The notes beneath the pieces are model-generated. The model made no database searches. It was not told the origin of the DNA and worked only from the letters and a program-made list of their open reading frames with translations. Shown in pieces: positions 8,203 through 19,071 of a stretch of 64,000 nt of DNA. The position numbers were made by a program, and so were the translations under genes. Origin of the DNA: Palsa-504 sp963789225 (lineage in GTDB: Bacteria > Actinomycetota > Actinomycetes > Streptosporangiales > Streptosporangiaceae); the NCBI GenBank assembly GCA_963789225.1, contig CAWBKD010000030.1:186001-250000 (forward strand), given 5' to 3'. Position 1 is the stretch's first letter. Every line of letters begins with the position of its first letter.

Positions 8203-9072
8203 TCATAAGGACTGGATGGTCCCGTTCAGCACTCCCCCGTTCGCGGCGTTGAATTGGGCCAGGGCCGCGTTAGCTGCCGTGAGCTCCTGGTTGGCCTGGG
8301 CGGGATCGTCGTCCTGCTCGTTCGCGTTCTGGTCGGAGTAGTCTTCTCCGGCCGTGACGTAGGCATTCATCGCGGTGAGCCAGTCGGCGTTGTCGGCCGG
8401 GGGCGGGTCGTAATTGGGGTCCAGGGCGGCCTGCGCGTCCATCGTCAGCTGGGAGCCGTCCAGCGTGAGGTTCTCCGGGTCGGTGCTGGCGTCCGAGGAG
8501 ATCGCATTGAGATCCTGCTGCACGTTCTGGAGCGCCCCCTGGACCTGCGCCAGCCACCCGCTCTCCCCGCTGGCGATCGGGTCCGTGCAGTCGACGGTGC
8601 ACGATGACTCCGACGTCGCGGCCGGGTCTGCTGTCGCTGCGTGGGCTACCGCGGGTGCCGTGGACGGTGCGGCCGACACGTCGCAGTGGTTGTTCGAGTC
8701 GGTGACGGTCTGCGCGAACTGGGCGTTGATGGCGTCGCCCTCGGTCGTGCCGTACTTGCCGATCAGGGCGGCCTTGACCTGGGCGGCCGACAAGCTAGTG
8801 CTCGAGGCCGAATCCACCGACACAACGTCCATCGCGTTCCCGAATGACATGTCCCGCTCGAAGTACCCGATGATGCACGAGTCCTGGCTAGCGCTGCCGC
8901 CCGAGCCCCCCTCGGCCGTGAACTGGCTGACCTCGGCCTTAGTCCAGTGGCCGGGGGACCCCTGGGCCGAAGTTGCCGCGCTCCCGCCACATGCTGAGAC
9001 AGCAAATACGGTCACGGCGGCCAGCGATCCCGCCAGGAGGAGCTGACTCCTGCGCGCCTTGATGAATACCAT
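8203..9072 (-). CDS. Putative lipoprotein of unknown function
   Basis: The N-terminus has a positively charged start (MVFIKARRSQ), a hydrophobic core and the lipobox VSAC with Cys at about residue 28, so it should be lipid-anchored at the outer face of the membrane. The mature part has paired cysteines (DSCIIGYF, NHCDVS, SSCTVDCTD), acidic and Gln/Asn-rich stretches, and a C-terminal helical region. No family is recognised. The intergenic run to the next gene is short but the two genes have no obvious functional link. Confidence 0.7.
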   Translation of the reverse strand: MVFIKARRSQLLLAGSLAAVTVFAVSACGGSAATSAQGSPGHWTKAEVSQFTAEGGSGGSASQDSCIIGYFERDMSFGNAMDVVSVDSASSTSLSAAQVKAALIGKYGTTEGDAINAQFAQTVTDSNNHCDVSAAPSTAPAVAHAATADPAATSESSCTVDCTDPIASGESGWLAQVQGALQNVQQDLNAISSDASTDPENLTLDGSQLTMDAQAALDPNYDPPPADNADWLTAMNAYVTAGEDYSDQNANEQDDDPAQANQELTAANAALAQFNAANGGVLNGTIQSL

Positions 9073-9169
9073 GATTCCCTCCCTTTATCCCGCCAGCCCA
9101 GTCCGGACCGGCTTCGTTTCTTTCGGTAATTACTAGATGCGGTTTTGCTGCTTCGTTCCGGAATTTCGG

Positions 9170-9580
9170 TCAGGATTGCTGGGACCCCATGGAGACTCCG
9201 CATCCCTGGCAGAACCTGTCCCCCGCGATGATGCGGGTGCCGCACTTGACACAGAAGTTTGAAGGCCGCTCTGACACTGGTGCCTGTGCCGACGCCCCTT
9301 GTCGCGCCTGCTGCACGGACGCGTGTAGCCCCAGGATGGAATTCTTGTGCTTAAGAGCGAGCAGCAGCACGGCGGCGAGCAGGCAGAGCAGCGCCAGCCA
9401 GCCGGAAGCCGTGTGCAGGAAGCTCTGACGTTCTATGCACTCACCGCCCGAGTTGAATATCGCGACGGTGTCGCTGCATGACGGGAGGTTGGAGGTCGAC
9501 GCCAGGTACACGATCGCGAATACCGCCGAAGCGATAATTGCCTTGGTAACGGTTGGTGCCTTGGTGAATGTGATTTTCAT
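9170..9580 (-). CDS. Small membrane protein with C-terminal zinc ribbon
   Basis: The 136-residue product has one hydrophobic segment near residues 13-30 (AIIASAVFAIVYLAS), a second near 58-78 (GWLALLCLLAAVLLLAL), and a C-terminal zinc-ribbon (FCVKCGTR, then FCQGCGVSMG). The ribbon is the common zinc_ribbon_2 type found on many membrane proteins. The loop between the membrane segments contains two cysteines (SCSD, GECIE). Function is unknown. Confidence 0.65.
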   Translation of the reverse strand: MKITFTKAPTVTKAIIASAVFAIVYLASTSNLPSCSDTVAIFNSGGECIERQSFLHTASGWLALLCLLAAVLLLALKHKNSILGLHASVQQARQGASAQAPVSERPSNFCVKCGTRIIAGDRFCQGCGVSMGSQQS

Positions 9581-9667
9581 AAGCCGAAGATAAGGTCCGG
9601 CCCGCGCCTGGCGGCAGGGGCCGAGCGACCCATAACACGCGCCGGCGTGTGGGCCGAGCGGCCTACA

Positions 9668-12240
9668 TCAAGGGGAAGGGACGACCGGTTCGATGCCCGT
9701 CTGTATGGCGTAGCGGGTCAGTTCGGCGCGGTTGCGGGCTCCGGTCTTGTCCCTGATCCGGTCCAGGTGCGTCCGCACGGTGTTGGGCGTGACAAAGAGC
9801 GTCTCCGCGATTTTCGCGTTGCTCGCTCCGCCGGCCAGTAGCGCCATGATCTGCCGCTCTCGTGCCGACAGCGGACCGGCCGGGCTGTCCGCCGGCGCGC
9901 CATGGACGGCTGGAACGGTCACGGCGGGCGCAGGCCACGGATCTGGCTCGGCTGTGCCCACGGCCAGGGCTATGGCTTCGGCTTGACTGAGCGTGCGGCC
10001 GCAGGTGTAGGCGGCATCGAACGCGGCCTCGCCCAGCGCGTCGCGCAGCCGGGCATGGTCACTGGTGCGCAGTCCCAACTCGAGGGCATCGATGGCCTGT
10101 CCGGCCTGCTCGTACTGGTGACCGGCAGCGCCGTGCAGGGTGGCGGCGACGGCGGGGTCGCCGTCCGCGCTGGCGGCTAGCGCGAGGCCGAGGATGGCAA
10201 CGTGCACAAAGGTCTTCTCACCGGTGGCCCGCGCCGTGTCGAAGACGCTGATGAGCAGACGGCGGGCACCGGCGGCATCTCCGCTCATGAGGTAAGCGAA
10301 CCCCAAGTTCACCGCCACGCCGGCGGCCAGATGCTGGTAGCCATGGGCTTCGGCGACCCTGAGCGCCTCCTGCAGGGACGCGACGGCAGCCTGGAGCTCC
10401 CCGGCCCCGATCTGGTCAATGCCAAGGTTCACCAGGGTGATGACGAGTACGTAGTTGTCTCCGGCCGCCCGCGCCAGTGCGAGGACCTCCTGCTGGTCAA
10501 CTGAGGCTGCGTCCAGATCACCGGCCTCGCCCTTGAACGCCGCGCGGTGGCCCAGAGCGGTGGTAAGTAGATAGGGATTTCCGGCTGACCTGGCGAGCGC
10601 GACGGCCTCGTCGACCATGGCCAGCGCGGCGGGCAGATCGCCCGCCAGGAAGGTGAACCAGCAAAGCGCGCACAGGGCATCGTCTCAAGGAGCCGGTAGC
10701 GGGTCGAGGAGTGGATCACCTCGGCTTGGACCAGGCTCTTGCCGACCAGCGCGGCGAGCAGGTCAAGCATCTGCCATTCCGCGACGTCGCCGCCGCGGGC
10801 GACCGCTTCGGCCGCATCTAGGGTCCAGCCTCCAGCGAAGACGGAGAGCCGGTCGAACACGATCTGCTCCTGCGGGCTGAGCAGGTCGTAGGACCAGTCG
10901 ATCAGGGCTCGCAGGGTCTGGTGGCGCGGCAGGGCGGTACGGTCTCCCGTGGTCAGCAGCCGGAACCGCTGATCGAGCCGGGCGTTGATCTCCGACACCG
11001 ACAGCGAGCCGAGGCGGGCCGCGGCAAGCTCGAGGGCCAGCGGGATACCGTCGAGACGGACGCAGATCGCCGCGACCGCTGCCGCGCTGGTGTCGTCGAC
11101 GATGAAGCCCCGCTGGTGCAGCGCGGCGTGCTCCGCGAACAGCTGAACCGACTCGAAGGCGGCCAGCCGGTCAGGAGCGGCGAGATCGGCGGGCGGGACG
11201 GCCAGGCCGGGAACCCGGAAGACGTGCTCCCCGCTGAGGCCGAGCGGCTCCCTGCTCGTGACCAGCAGGCAGACCCGAGGGCACGACCGGATGACGGCGT
11301 CGGCCAACGCGGCGACCGCGCCGAGCACGTGCTCGGCGTTGTCGAGGATCAAGAGCAGGTCCCGGTCGCGGATGGAGTCGATCAGGGTGTCGAACATGGG
11401 CCGCCCCCGCGCCTCGCTGACCCTGAGCGCGGCGGCCGCGGTACGGGTCACTAGCTCGGGTTCTGCCACCGGGGCCAGCTCGGCGAGCCACACTCCGTCG
11501 CCGGTGCCGTCGAGGGCATCGGCCGCCACCTGCAACGCCAGCCGGGACTTGCCGATCCCGCCCGGACCCGCGATCGTGACCAGCCGCGACCCGCCCGACA
11601 CCAGCGCGCGCAACTCGGCCAGTTCCGCGGTCCGGCCCACGAAGCTGGTGGCCTGCGAGGGCAGGTTGTGGCGCAGCGCCGGGTCGTCAAGCGAGCGCAG
11701 CACGCCGAACCCCTCGGCCAGGCCCGATCCGGTCACCTGGAAGACACGCTCGGCGCGCCCCAGGTCCTTCAGGCGCTGCTCGCCCAGGTCCCGGAGCCCG
11801 ATCCCGCCGGGCAGCCGGTCGGCGAGCAGCGCGTACGTCGCCGCTGTGACCAGGACCTGACCACCGTGGCCGACGTCAAGCAACCGGGCGGTCCGGTTCA
11901 CCACCGGGCCGACGTAGTCGCCGTCGCGCTCCGCGCAGGCACCACAATGCAGGGCCATGCGCACCCGGATGGGCAGGCTGGACGCCCAGGGCTCGGCGCC
12001 GGCGGCCCGCTGGATGGCCACCGCCGACGAAAGCGCGGCCACCGGGTCGGCGAACACGGCGCGGTGTGCCTCGCCCACCGTCTTGAAGACGTGGCCGCCG
12101 GACGCCTCAACCTGCTCGCGGACGATTCGGTCATGGCGGGCCGAGGCCGCCGCCATGGCATCGGGGTCTGCCTCCCACATCCGGACGCTGCCCTCGATGT
12201 CGGTGAACAGCAACGTCACTAAACCATCGGTAACCCCCAC
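9668..12240 (-). pseudogene. Disrupted adenylate cyclase-like / NB-ARC ATPase / LuxR regulator
   Basis: The N-terminal part (12240 to about 10690) has a class III cyclase homology domain (LLFTDIEGSVRMWE), then an ATPase domain with Walker A GPGGIGKSRL and a winged-helix segment ending YRLLET. The C-terminal part, in another frame from about 10690 to 9668, has TPR-like repeats (AMVDEAVALARSAGNPYLL) and a LuxR HTH (LSARERQIMALLAGG). The junction near 10680-10700 changes frame and also seems to omit the early TPR repeats normally present. The gene therefore looks broken by deletion plus frameshift. Confidence 0.7.
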
Positions 12241-12271
12241 CCATCCATTGTGACACCCGCCTTCGCCGCGG

Positions 12272-13501
12272 CTAGCCGGCCGGGGGCCAGGGGAGGCGGT
12301 AGGCGCGGTAGGTGCTGACGTTCGCCGGGAACTTCGCGTTGAACAGCAGCGCGCCGGACGGGCTGAACTCCGAGATGTACGGCAGCGCGCCCCAGCCGAC
12401 GAACAGGTTGCCGTCGGGCATGGTCTGGGCGTTGCCCTCGACCCCGGCCACCAGGCCTTCGGGCTGGTTGTCCGACTTGATCAGGGTGGCTACGTGGGTG
12501 GCCAGGTCCAGACGCACCGTGACCGCCCGGCTGTGCCCCAGGAGCGAGCCGCCGTTCGGGTTAGGGGACTCGTCGTCGAACCAGGTGTACAGCCCGCCGC
12601 CGAGGGCCTCCGGGTCGTGCTGCCAGGAGAAGATCTCGCCGTCTTTGTCGAGGACCTGGCCGGGGGCGGCCTTGAGTGAGAAGGAACTCTGCTTGCCGCC
12701 CAGCTCCCACATGATCGCCCCGGTGCGCAGGTTCACCTTGTAGGTCGTCCAGGTGTTGCGGGCGTCGATGAGCAGGTTGCCGTCGGTGTCGAGGTGCACG
12801 GCGTTGATGTGGAACCAGTCCCACTGCTGGGACGCGGAGGAGGGCCTGGGCAGGTGGCTGTCGGTGTAGGGGACGTGGTCCGCGCTGTTCCACTGGAACA
12901 GGACCTGGCCGGTCTTGATGTCGATCTCCTGGACGACGCCGTCGATGACCGCCTGATCGGACGGGCCACCGATCGAGGTGAGGTTGGCGGTGGCCGGGTC
13001 GTCGGCCAGGATCAGCGCGGTGTTCCAGGGCGTGATGAGGAACTCGTGGAAGTCGGTCTCGTAGCCGTTCGCGGCCCTGACCTTGGCGATCTGCTGGTAG
13101 CGGTCGTTGTATATATAGTCGGCCGCGTCCGATTTGCTCCCGGCCTGGAACCAGGTGAGGACCGGCTGGCCCAGGTAGGTCTGGGTGCGGAAGTCGGTGG
13201 CGCCCGTCCCCTGGGGCAGCGCGTGGAACCAGATCACCTTCCCCGTGTCGCTGAGGATCTCCGGGCCGCTGGCGTAGCCGCCGCCCATGGGCGCGATGAA
13301 GATGTCGCCGCCGCCAAGGTCGGCGCTATGCGTGAGGATGGTGACCGGCGGCGGCCCGGCGCTCGGCGGCCCGAAGTCGCCCGGCCCCGGCGCTGACCCG
13401 CACGCGGCGAGTGCGGCGCAGGCCGCGGCGGCCAGCAGGATGACGGCCAGGGGCGGGTGCTTGCGCTGGTGGCCGGTCCCCCGGGCCGTGTTTTCGCGCA
13501 C
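12272..13501 (-). CDS. Arylsulfotransferase (ASST)-like lipoprotein
   Basis: The signal segment AVILLAAAACAALAAC is a lipobox, so the protein should be anchored outside the membrane. The mature part of roughly 370 residues carries the propeller repeats of the arylsulfotransferase family: GGGYASGPEILSDTGKVIWF, then DFHEFLITPWNTALI, WFHINAVHLDTDGNLLID and FSWQHDPEALGGGLYTWFD. The family transfers sulfate between phenols, although many actinobacterial members are uncharacterised. GTG or ATG near 13501 is the start. It is separated from parA by about 230 nt. Confidence 0.72.
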   Translation of the reverse strand: MRENTARGTGHQRKHPPLAVILLAAAACAALAACGSAPGPGDFGPPSAGPPPVTILTHSADLGGGDIFIAPMGGGYASGPEILSDTGKVIWFHALPQGTGATDFRTQTYLGQPVLTWFQAGSKSDAADYIYNDRYQQIAKVRAANGYETDFHEFLITPWNTALILADDPATANLTSIGGPSDQAVIDGVVQEIDIKTGQVLFQWNSADHVPYTDSHLPRPSSASQQWDWFHINAVHLDTDGNLLIDARNTWTTYKVNLRTGAIMWELGGKQSSFSLKAAPGQVLDKDGEIFSWQHDPEALGGGLYTWFDDESPNPNGGSLLGHSRAVTVRLDLATHVATLIKSDNQPEGLVAGVEGNAQTMPDGNLFVGWGALPYISEFSPSGALLFNAKFPANVSTYRAYRLPWPPAG

Positions 13502-13628
13502 AGAAACCTCCGTCTTGGCTGCCGCTCCCGTGGCCGTCGGGCCTGCCCCGGCCCCTGATTCCGTCGTCTCTTAACGGCCGCGACTTCGGGCTTGGTTCCC
13601 GTTCGGGCCGGCCTTCTCCTGAGCTAGT

Positions 13629-13664
13629 CTCGCAGTAATGCAGTAATTGCTGCGATACTGCGAG
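13629..13664. repeat. Inverted repeat and iterons upstream of parA
   Basis: CTCGCAGTA (13629-13637) and TACTGCGAG (13656-13664) form a perfect 9-bp inverted repeat. Between them GCAGTAAT occurs twice in direct orientation. A related sequence CTGCGATAATGCG lies just upstream of the parA start. This arrangement would suit a partition site or autoregulatory operator for the ParA pair. Confidence 0.5.
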
Positions 13665-13734
13665 TTTGCGGTTATGGGCGGCCTCACCGGTCAACTGGCT
13701 ACCGTAACCGGAGGGACGCTGCGATAATGCGTGG

Positions 13735-14409
13735 ATGACAGGGCTAAGCCTGGCCCTGGCCAACCTGAAGCCGGGCACGGGCAAGACGACCTCCGCGGTA
13801 TGGCTGGCCCATGTGTTCGCGCAAGCCGGCAACAGCGTGCTGCTGGTCGACGCGGACCCGTCCGGCAGTGCCCTTGAATGGTCCGACCTGGCCGCCATGT
13901 ACCCCGGGCTCGTGGCGACGGAGGCGGCCTTCCCGTTCCGGATCGTGGCCCTGCCGTCGCGGGAACTGCACCGCAGGCTCCCCGAGATCGCCAAGGGCGA
14001 TGACGTGGTGATCATCGACACGCCGCAGATCGAGGACCACGCCGGGATCGCCAGGTCGGCGCTGCGGTACGTCGACGAGATCCTGATCCCCTGCGCGCCC
14101 AGCCCGATCGAGATCAACCGGACCACCCCGGTCCGCGAGGAGATCGCCGAGATCCAGGCGGTCCGGGACGTCCCGGTCCGTTCCGCCGTACTGCTGAACC
14201 GGTGCATCGCGCGGGCGCACTCCACGACCGACGCCCGGGAGGCGCTCCAGGGCCTCGGGTACGACGTGCTGGAAACCGTCGTGCCGAGGCGGGAGGTCTA
14301 CGCCCAGAGTTTCGGCGTTCCGATCAGGGGTGTCGGCACCGATGTGTGGCGCCACGTGGCGGGCGACCTCATCGACCGGTGCGCCCCGCTCTGCACGGTA
14401 CGGTCTTGA
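13735..14409 (+). CDS. ParA/Soj-family partition ATPase
   Basis: The product is a 224-residue P-loop ATPase with the deviant Walker A KPGTGKTT near residue 12, LLVDADPSGSALEW, and Walker B VVIIDTPQ. The short length and lack of an N-terminal HTH point to the small chromosomal/plasmid ParA class. Its 3' end overlaps the following small gene by the sequence TTGA. The pair and the inverted repeat upstream suggest a plasmid-derived partition module. Confidence 0.82.
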   Translation: MTGLSLALANLKPGTGKTTSAVWLAHVFAQAGNSVLLVDADPSGSALEWSDLAAMYPGLVATEAAFPFRIVALPSRELHRRLPEIAKGDDVVIIDTPQIEDHAGIARSALRYVDEILIPCAPSPIEINRTTPVREEIAEIQAVRDVPVRSAVLLNRCIARAHSTTDAREALQGLGYDVLETVVPRREVYAQSFGVPIRGVGTDVWRHVAGDLIDRCAPLCTVRS

Positions 14410-14699
14410 CCACGCCGCGGGAGCAGCGCAAGGCGCAGATGGCCGCCGCCGCGGCCCGGCGCGCCGCACCGGGGGCCCTTCCGGCCGGGCGCACCGCGAT
14501 CCGGTCCAAGCCGGTCAGGATCACCCTGGACCTCAGCCCCGAGCTATACCGCCAGCTAACCGGGTGGGCGGACGCGGCCGCGGTCACGCTCGGCGTGCCG
14601 CGGGTCTCGCTGGCCGACGCGATGCGGGCGATGATCAGGGTGTCGGCCGACAACCCGGACGAGGTCCTGGACCGGCTGCGCCGCGACCGGGAGCCGTGA
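14406..14699 (+). CDS. Small ParA-partner protein (CopG/ParG-like candidate)
   Basis: The 97-residue product starts at TTG 14406, overlapping the ParA stop. It has a basic N-terminal tail (REQRKAQMAAAAARRA) followed by a short strand-helix region (SKPVRITLDLSPELYRQL), which looks like a ribbon-helix-helix or ParG-type fold. The partner position after ParA supports a centromere-binding role, but the fold assignment is only by eye. Confidence 0.6.
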   Translation: MTTPREQRKAQMAAAAARRAAPGALPAGRTAIRSKPVRITLDLSPELYRQLTGWADAAAVTLGVPRVSLADAMRAMIRVSADNPDEVLDRLRRDREP

Positions 14700-14745
14700 G
14701 GGCTTCGCGGTGCCCCGGTTACGCTCGTTCGGGATAAAAAATGGC

Positions 14746-16164
14746 TCAGCTGAGGTGGACGTAGTCGTAGTCGAACGGCTTACCGTTGATGCCCTGCCGC
14801 GGGGGGGCGATCCAGGCCGCGATCTTGCCGCGCTCGTGGACGGGGCGCATCAGGGAGCGGACGAAGGTCTTGTCGGTGTCGGTGGGCAGCCACTGGCCCT
14901 TGCGTCGTTCCCATTCGGCGGCGTCGAGGATCTCACCCTCGGGGGTGGCCTCGAGGCCGGAGAACGCGCCGACCTTGCGGTTGAAGGCCGAATGCGGCAG
15001 TCGCAGCCGCTGCGGCAGTCCGGCGTCGGCCAGGATGCGGTTCCACCGCTTGACGCCGCCCTCGCAGTCGGCGATGTACTCGCGGCGCAGGTCGGTGTTC
15101 AGGCCGGTCAGCGCGGAAACCTCGGTGTGGCCGATCTCACCGTCGGGGGTGAGTGAGTCGACCATGATCGAGTCGTTGGTGAGCTTGTGGTCGTCCCGGC
15201 GGCGCTCCTCCAGCCAGCGGCCCTTGAGCCCGGCGGTGTAGTAGTTCGCCACGTTGGTCGACGTCTCTGATCCGAACAGGTCCAGGCTCACGCTGTAGTG
15301 GAAGTTCAGGTACTTCTGGATCACCGGCAGCGGGATCACGCCGAGGGCGGCCACGTCGTCGGTCTCTTGCTCCACCATCACCTGCGCGGTCCGCTCTACC
15401 ACGCGGTCCACGCCGGTCGTGCCCACCATCATGTGGTGCGCCTCTTCCTTGAGCATGAACTCGCACGTGCGGCTGAGCGGGTCGAAGGCGCTTTCCTTCA
15501 GCGTGCCGAGCTGGTACTTGCCGTCGCGGTCGGTGAAGTAGGTAAACATGAAGAAGCTGAGCCAGTCCGGGGTCTCCTCGTTGAACGCGCCCAGGATCCG
15601 CGGCGCCTCCGCGCTGCCGGAGTTGCGGTGCAGGAGCTCCTCGGCCTCCTCGCGGCCCTGGCGGCCGAAGTAGGCGTGCAGCAGGTAGACCATCGCCCAC
15701 AGGTGACGGCCCTCCTCCACGTTGACCTGGAACAGGTTGCGCAGGTCGTACAGGCTCGGCGCGGTGGCGCCCAGGTTGCGCTGCTGCTCGACGGAGGCCG
15801 GCTCGGTGTCACCCTGGATCACGATCAGCCGCTGGAGCTCGGCCCGGTACTCGCCGGGCACCTGCTGCCAGGCCGGCTCGCCTATGTGCTGGCCGAATCC
15901 GATCCTTCGGTCTTGGTCCCGTTCGGCGAGGAAGATCCCCCACCGGTAGTCGCGCATGGCCACGTGCCCGAAGTGCGCCCAGCCTTCCCTTCCCACGTTG
16001 ACCGCTGTGCGGAGGTAGACGTCCTCGGTGGGGAGCGCCGGGCCCATCGATTCCCACCAGGTGAGGAAGTTCGGCTGCCAGGACTCCAGGGCGCGCTGGA
16101 GCCGCCGGTCCTCGTGCAGGTCGACGTTGTTGGGGATCTTCTCCGCGTAGTCGGCTTCGGTCAT
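14746..16164 (-). CDS. boxB: Benzoyl-CoA 2,3-epoxidase, oxygenase component B
   Basis: The 472-residue product begins MTEADYAEKIPNNVDLHEDR and has the BoxB di-iron ligand motifs EEGRH (residues about 150-154) and EEAHH (about 240-244). It uses O2 and electrons from BoxA to form benzoyl-CoA 2,3-epoxide in aerobic benzoate degradation. Length fits the family. It is 3 nt downstream of boxC on the same strand, so they form an operon. No boxA or benzoate-CoA ligase is present in this window. Confidence 0.92.
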   Translation of the reverse strand: MTEADYAEKIPNNVDLHEDRRLQRALESWQPNFLTWWESMGPALPTEDVYLRTAVNVGREGWAHFGHVAMRDYRWGIFLAERDQDRRIGFGQHIGEPAWQQVPGEYRAELQRLIVIQGDTEPASVEQQRNLGATAPSLYDLRNLFQVNVEEGRHLWAMVYLLHAYFGRQGREEAEELLHRNSGSAEAPRILGAFNEETPDWLSFFMFTYFTDRDGKYQLGTLKESAFDPLSRTCEFMLKEEAHHMMVGTTGVDRVVERTAQVMVEQETDDVAALGVIPLPVIQKYLNFHYSVSLDLFGSETSTNVANYYTAGLKGRWLEERRRDDHKLTNDSIMVDSLTPDGEIGHTEVSALTGLNTDLRREYIADCEGGVKRWNRILADAGLPQRLRLPHSAFNRKVGAFSGLEATPEGEILDAAEWERRKGQWLPTDTDKTFVRSLMRPVHERGKIAAWIAPPRQGINGKPFDYDYVHLS

Positions 16165-16167
16165 GGC

Positions 16168-17913
<1,746 letters not shown>

Positions 17914-17960
17914 TGGGGCTTTCTCCCGTCTCGCGTTCTGCCGGGTCGGGCGTCTCTCTT

Positions 17961-17991
17961 TATATACTCCACAAATCTTGCTTAGCGTCAA
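17961..17991 (-). promoter_or_regulatory. Candidate box operon promoter
   Basis: On the minus strand TTGACG (17986-17991) and TATATA (17961-17966) are separated by 19 nt, within the 156-bp region between boxC and the divergent PaaX-type gene. The spacing is longer than ideal. The AT-rich stretch is unusual for this genome and is the most probable operator region for the regulator. Confidence 0.45.
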
Positions 17992-18069
17992 GAGTTCGTA
18001 GAATAATCGGGCTTGGTCCTTTGGTCCCGTGAGCCGGCGACCGGTCCGTTTGTTCGGGAGGTGGTGGCC

Positions 18070-18930
18070 ATGGCCGAGGCGGCAGGCTGGGCGGTCAGCC
18101 AGACCGCGCCGGTGCCGTTCAGGCGGCACGCGGCCGGGGCCGATAGCGCCGGCGGTCTGCTGTTCACCGTGCTGGGCGAGTTCGTCCTGCCGGGTGGCCG
18201 GTCGGCTTGGACGTCGACGTTCATCGACGTCTTGGCCCGGCTGGGCGTAGAGGAGAAGGCCAGCCGCCAGGCCCTGATGCGGACCGCCGAGAAGGGCTGG
18301 CTGAGGTCCGAGCGGGTGGGGCGGCGGACCCGGTGGGCGCTGACCCCGGACGCGGAAGGGCTGCTGACCGAAGGCGCCTCGCGAATCTACGGTTTCGCGG
18401 GACACGCGCGCAGCTGGGACGGCCGCTGGTTGCTGGTGCTTACGCGTATCCCCGAGACCGAGCGGGCCGCCCGTCACCTGCTGCGGACCCGGCTGAGTTG
18501 GGCGGGGTTCGGCAGCCCGGCGCCCGGGGTGTGGCTGTCCGCGCACACCGAACGGCTGGCCGAGGCCGAGCACGCGCTCAGGCAGGCCGGCGTGCTCGAG
18601 GAGGCGCCGATCTTCGTCGTCGAGCACCGGGCCGGAGGCGACATGGCGGAGATGGCCCGCCGCGCCTGGGACTTGGCGGCCATCGAGCAAAGCTACCGCG
18701 AGTTCGTGGCCGGGTACGGGGCGCGTGACGCCAGTGATCCGCTCGCCGGGCAGGTCGATCTGGTCCACGCCTGGCGGCGGTTCCCGTGGCTGGATCCCAC
18801 CCTGCCGCGGGAGCTGCTGCCGCCGGACTGGAGCGGCGGGCGGGCGGCCCGCTTGTTCAAGCGGCAGCACGACCGGCTGGCCGCCGGCGCGAACGCGGAG
18901 TGGAGCCTGCTGGACGGCAGCGGGGAGTGA
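18070..18930 (+). CDS. PaaX-family transcriptional regulator
   Basis: The product is about 286 residues. It has an N-terminal winged helix (FVLPGGRSAWTSTFIDVLAR, ASRQALMRTAEKGWL), a central WDGRWLLVLTRIPETERAAR and a C-terminal helical domain containing FPWLDPTLPRELLP. These features match PaaX-type repressors, which respond to aryl-CoA esters. It is divergent from boxCB, so the obvious inferred role is control of the box operon by benzoyl-CoA. ATG 18070 was chosen; starts at 18061-18064 are also possible. Confidence 0.82.
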   Translation: MAEAAGWAVSQTAPVPFRRHAAGADSAGGLLFTVLGEFVLPGGRSAWTSTFIDVLARLGVEEKASRQALMRTAEKGWLRSERVGRRTRWALTPDAEGLLTEGASRIYGFAGHARSWDGRWLLVLTRIPETERAARHLLRTRLSWAGFGSPAPGVWLSAHTERLAEAEHALRQAGVLEEAPIFVVEHRAGGDMAEMARRAWDLAAIEQSYREFVAGYGARDASDPLAGQVDLVHAWRRFPWLDPTLPRELLPPDWSGGRAARLFKRQHDRLAAGANAEWSLLDGSGE

Positions 18931-18939
18931 CCCTGGGGC

Positions 18940-19071
18940 GTGGGGTTAGTTGGCGCGGGGGCGCGGGGTTAGGCGCGGGGCGCGAGGCTAGGTGGCGCGG
19001 GGCGCGGGGCTAGGTGGCGCGGGGCGCGGAGCTAGGTGGCGCGGGGCTAGGTGGCGCGGGGCTAGGTGGCG
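18940..19071. repeat. GC-rich low-complexity direct repeats
   Basis: Short motifs such as GCTAGGTGGCGCGGGG and GGCGCGGGGCGCGG recur in the 130-bp gap between the convergent paaX-like and typA genes. They extend into the 3' end of typA, where GCTAGGTGGCGCGG supplies the stop. No secondary role is visible beyond possible termination. Confidence 0.7.

Noticed and set aside
17914..18870. An upstream extension of the boxC frame through the divergent paaX-like gene.
   Set aside because: It is antisense to the PaaX-type gene, and the real start GTG 17913 has a good Shine-Dalgarno and the expected N-terminus.
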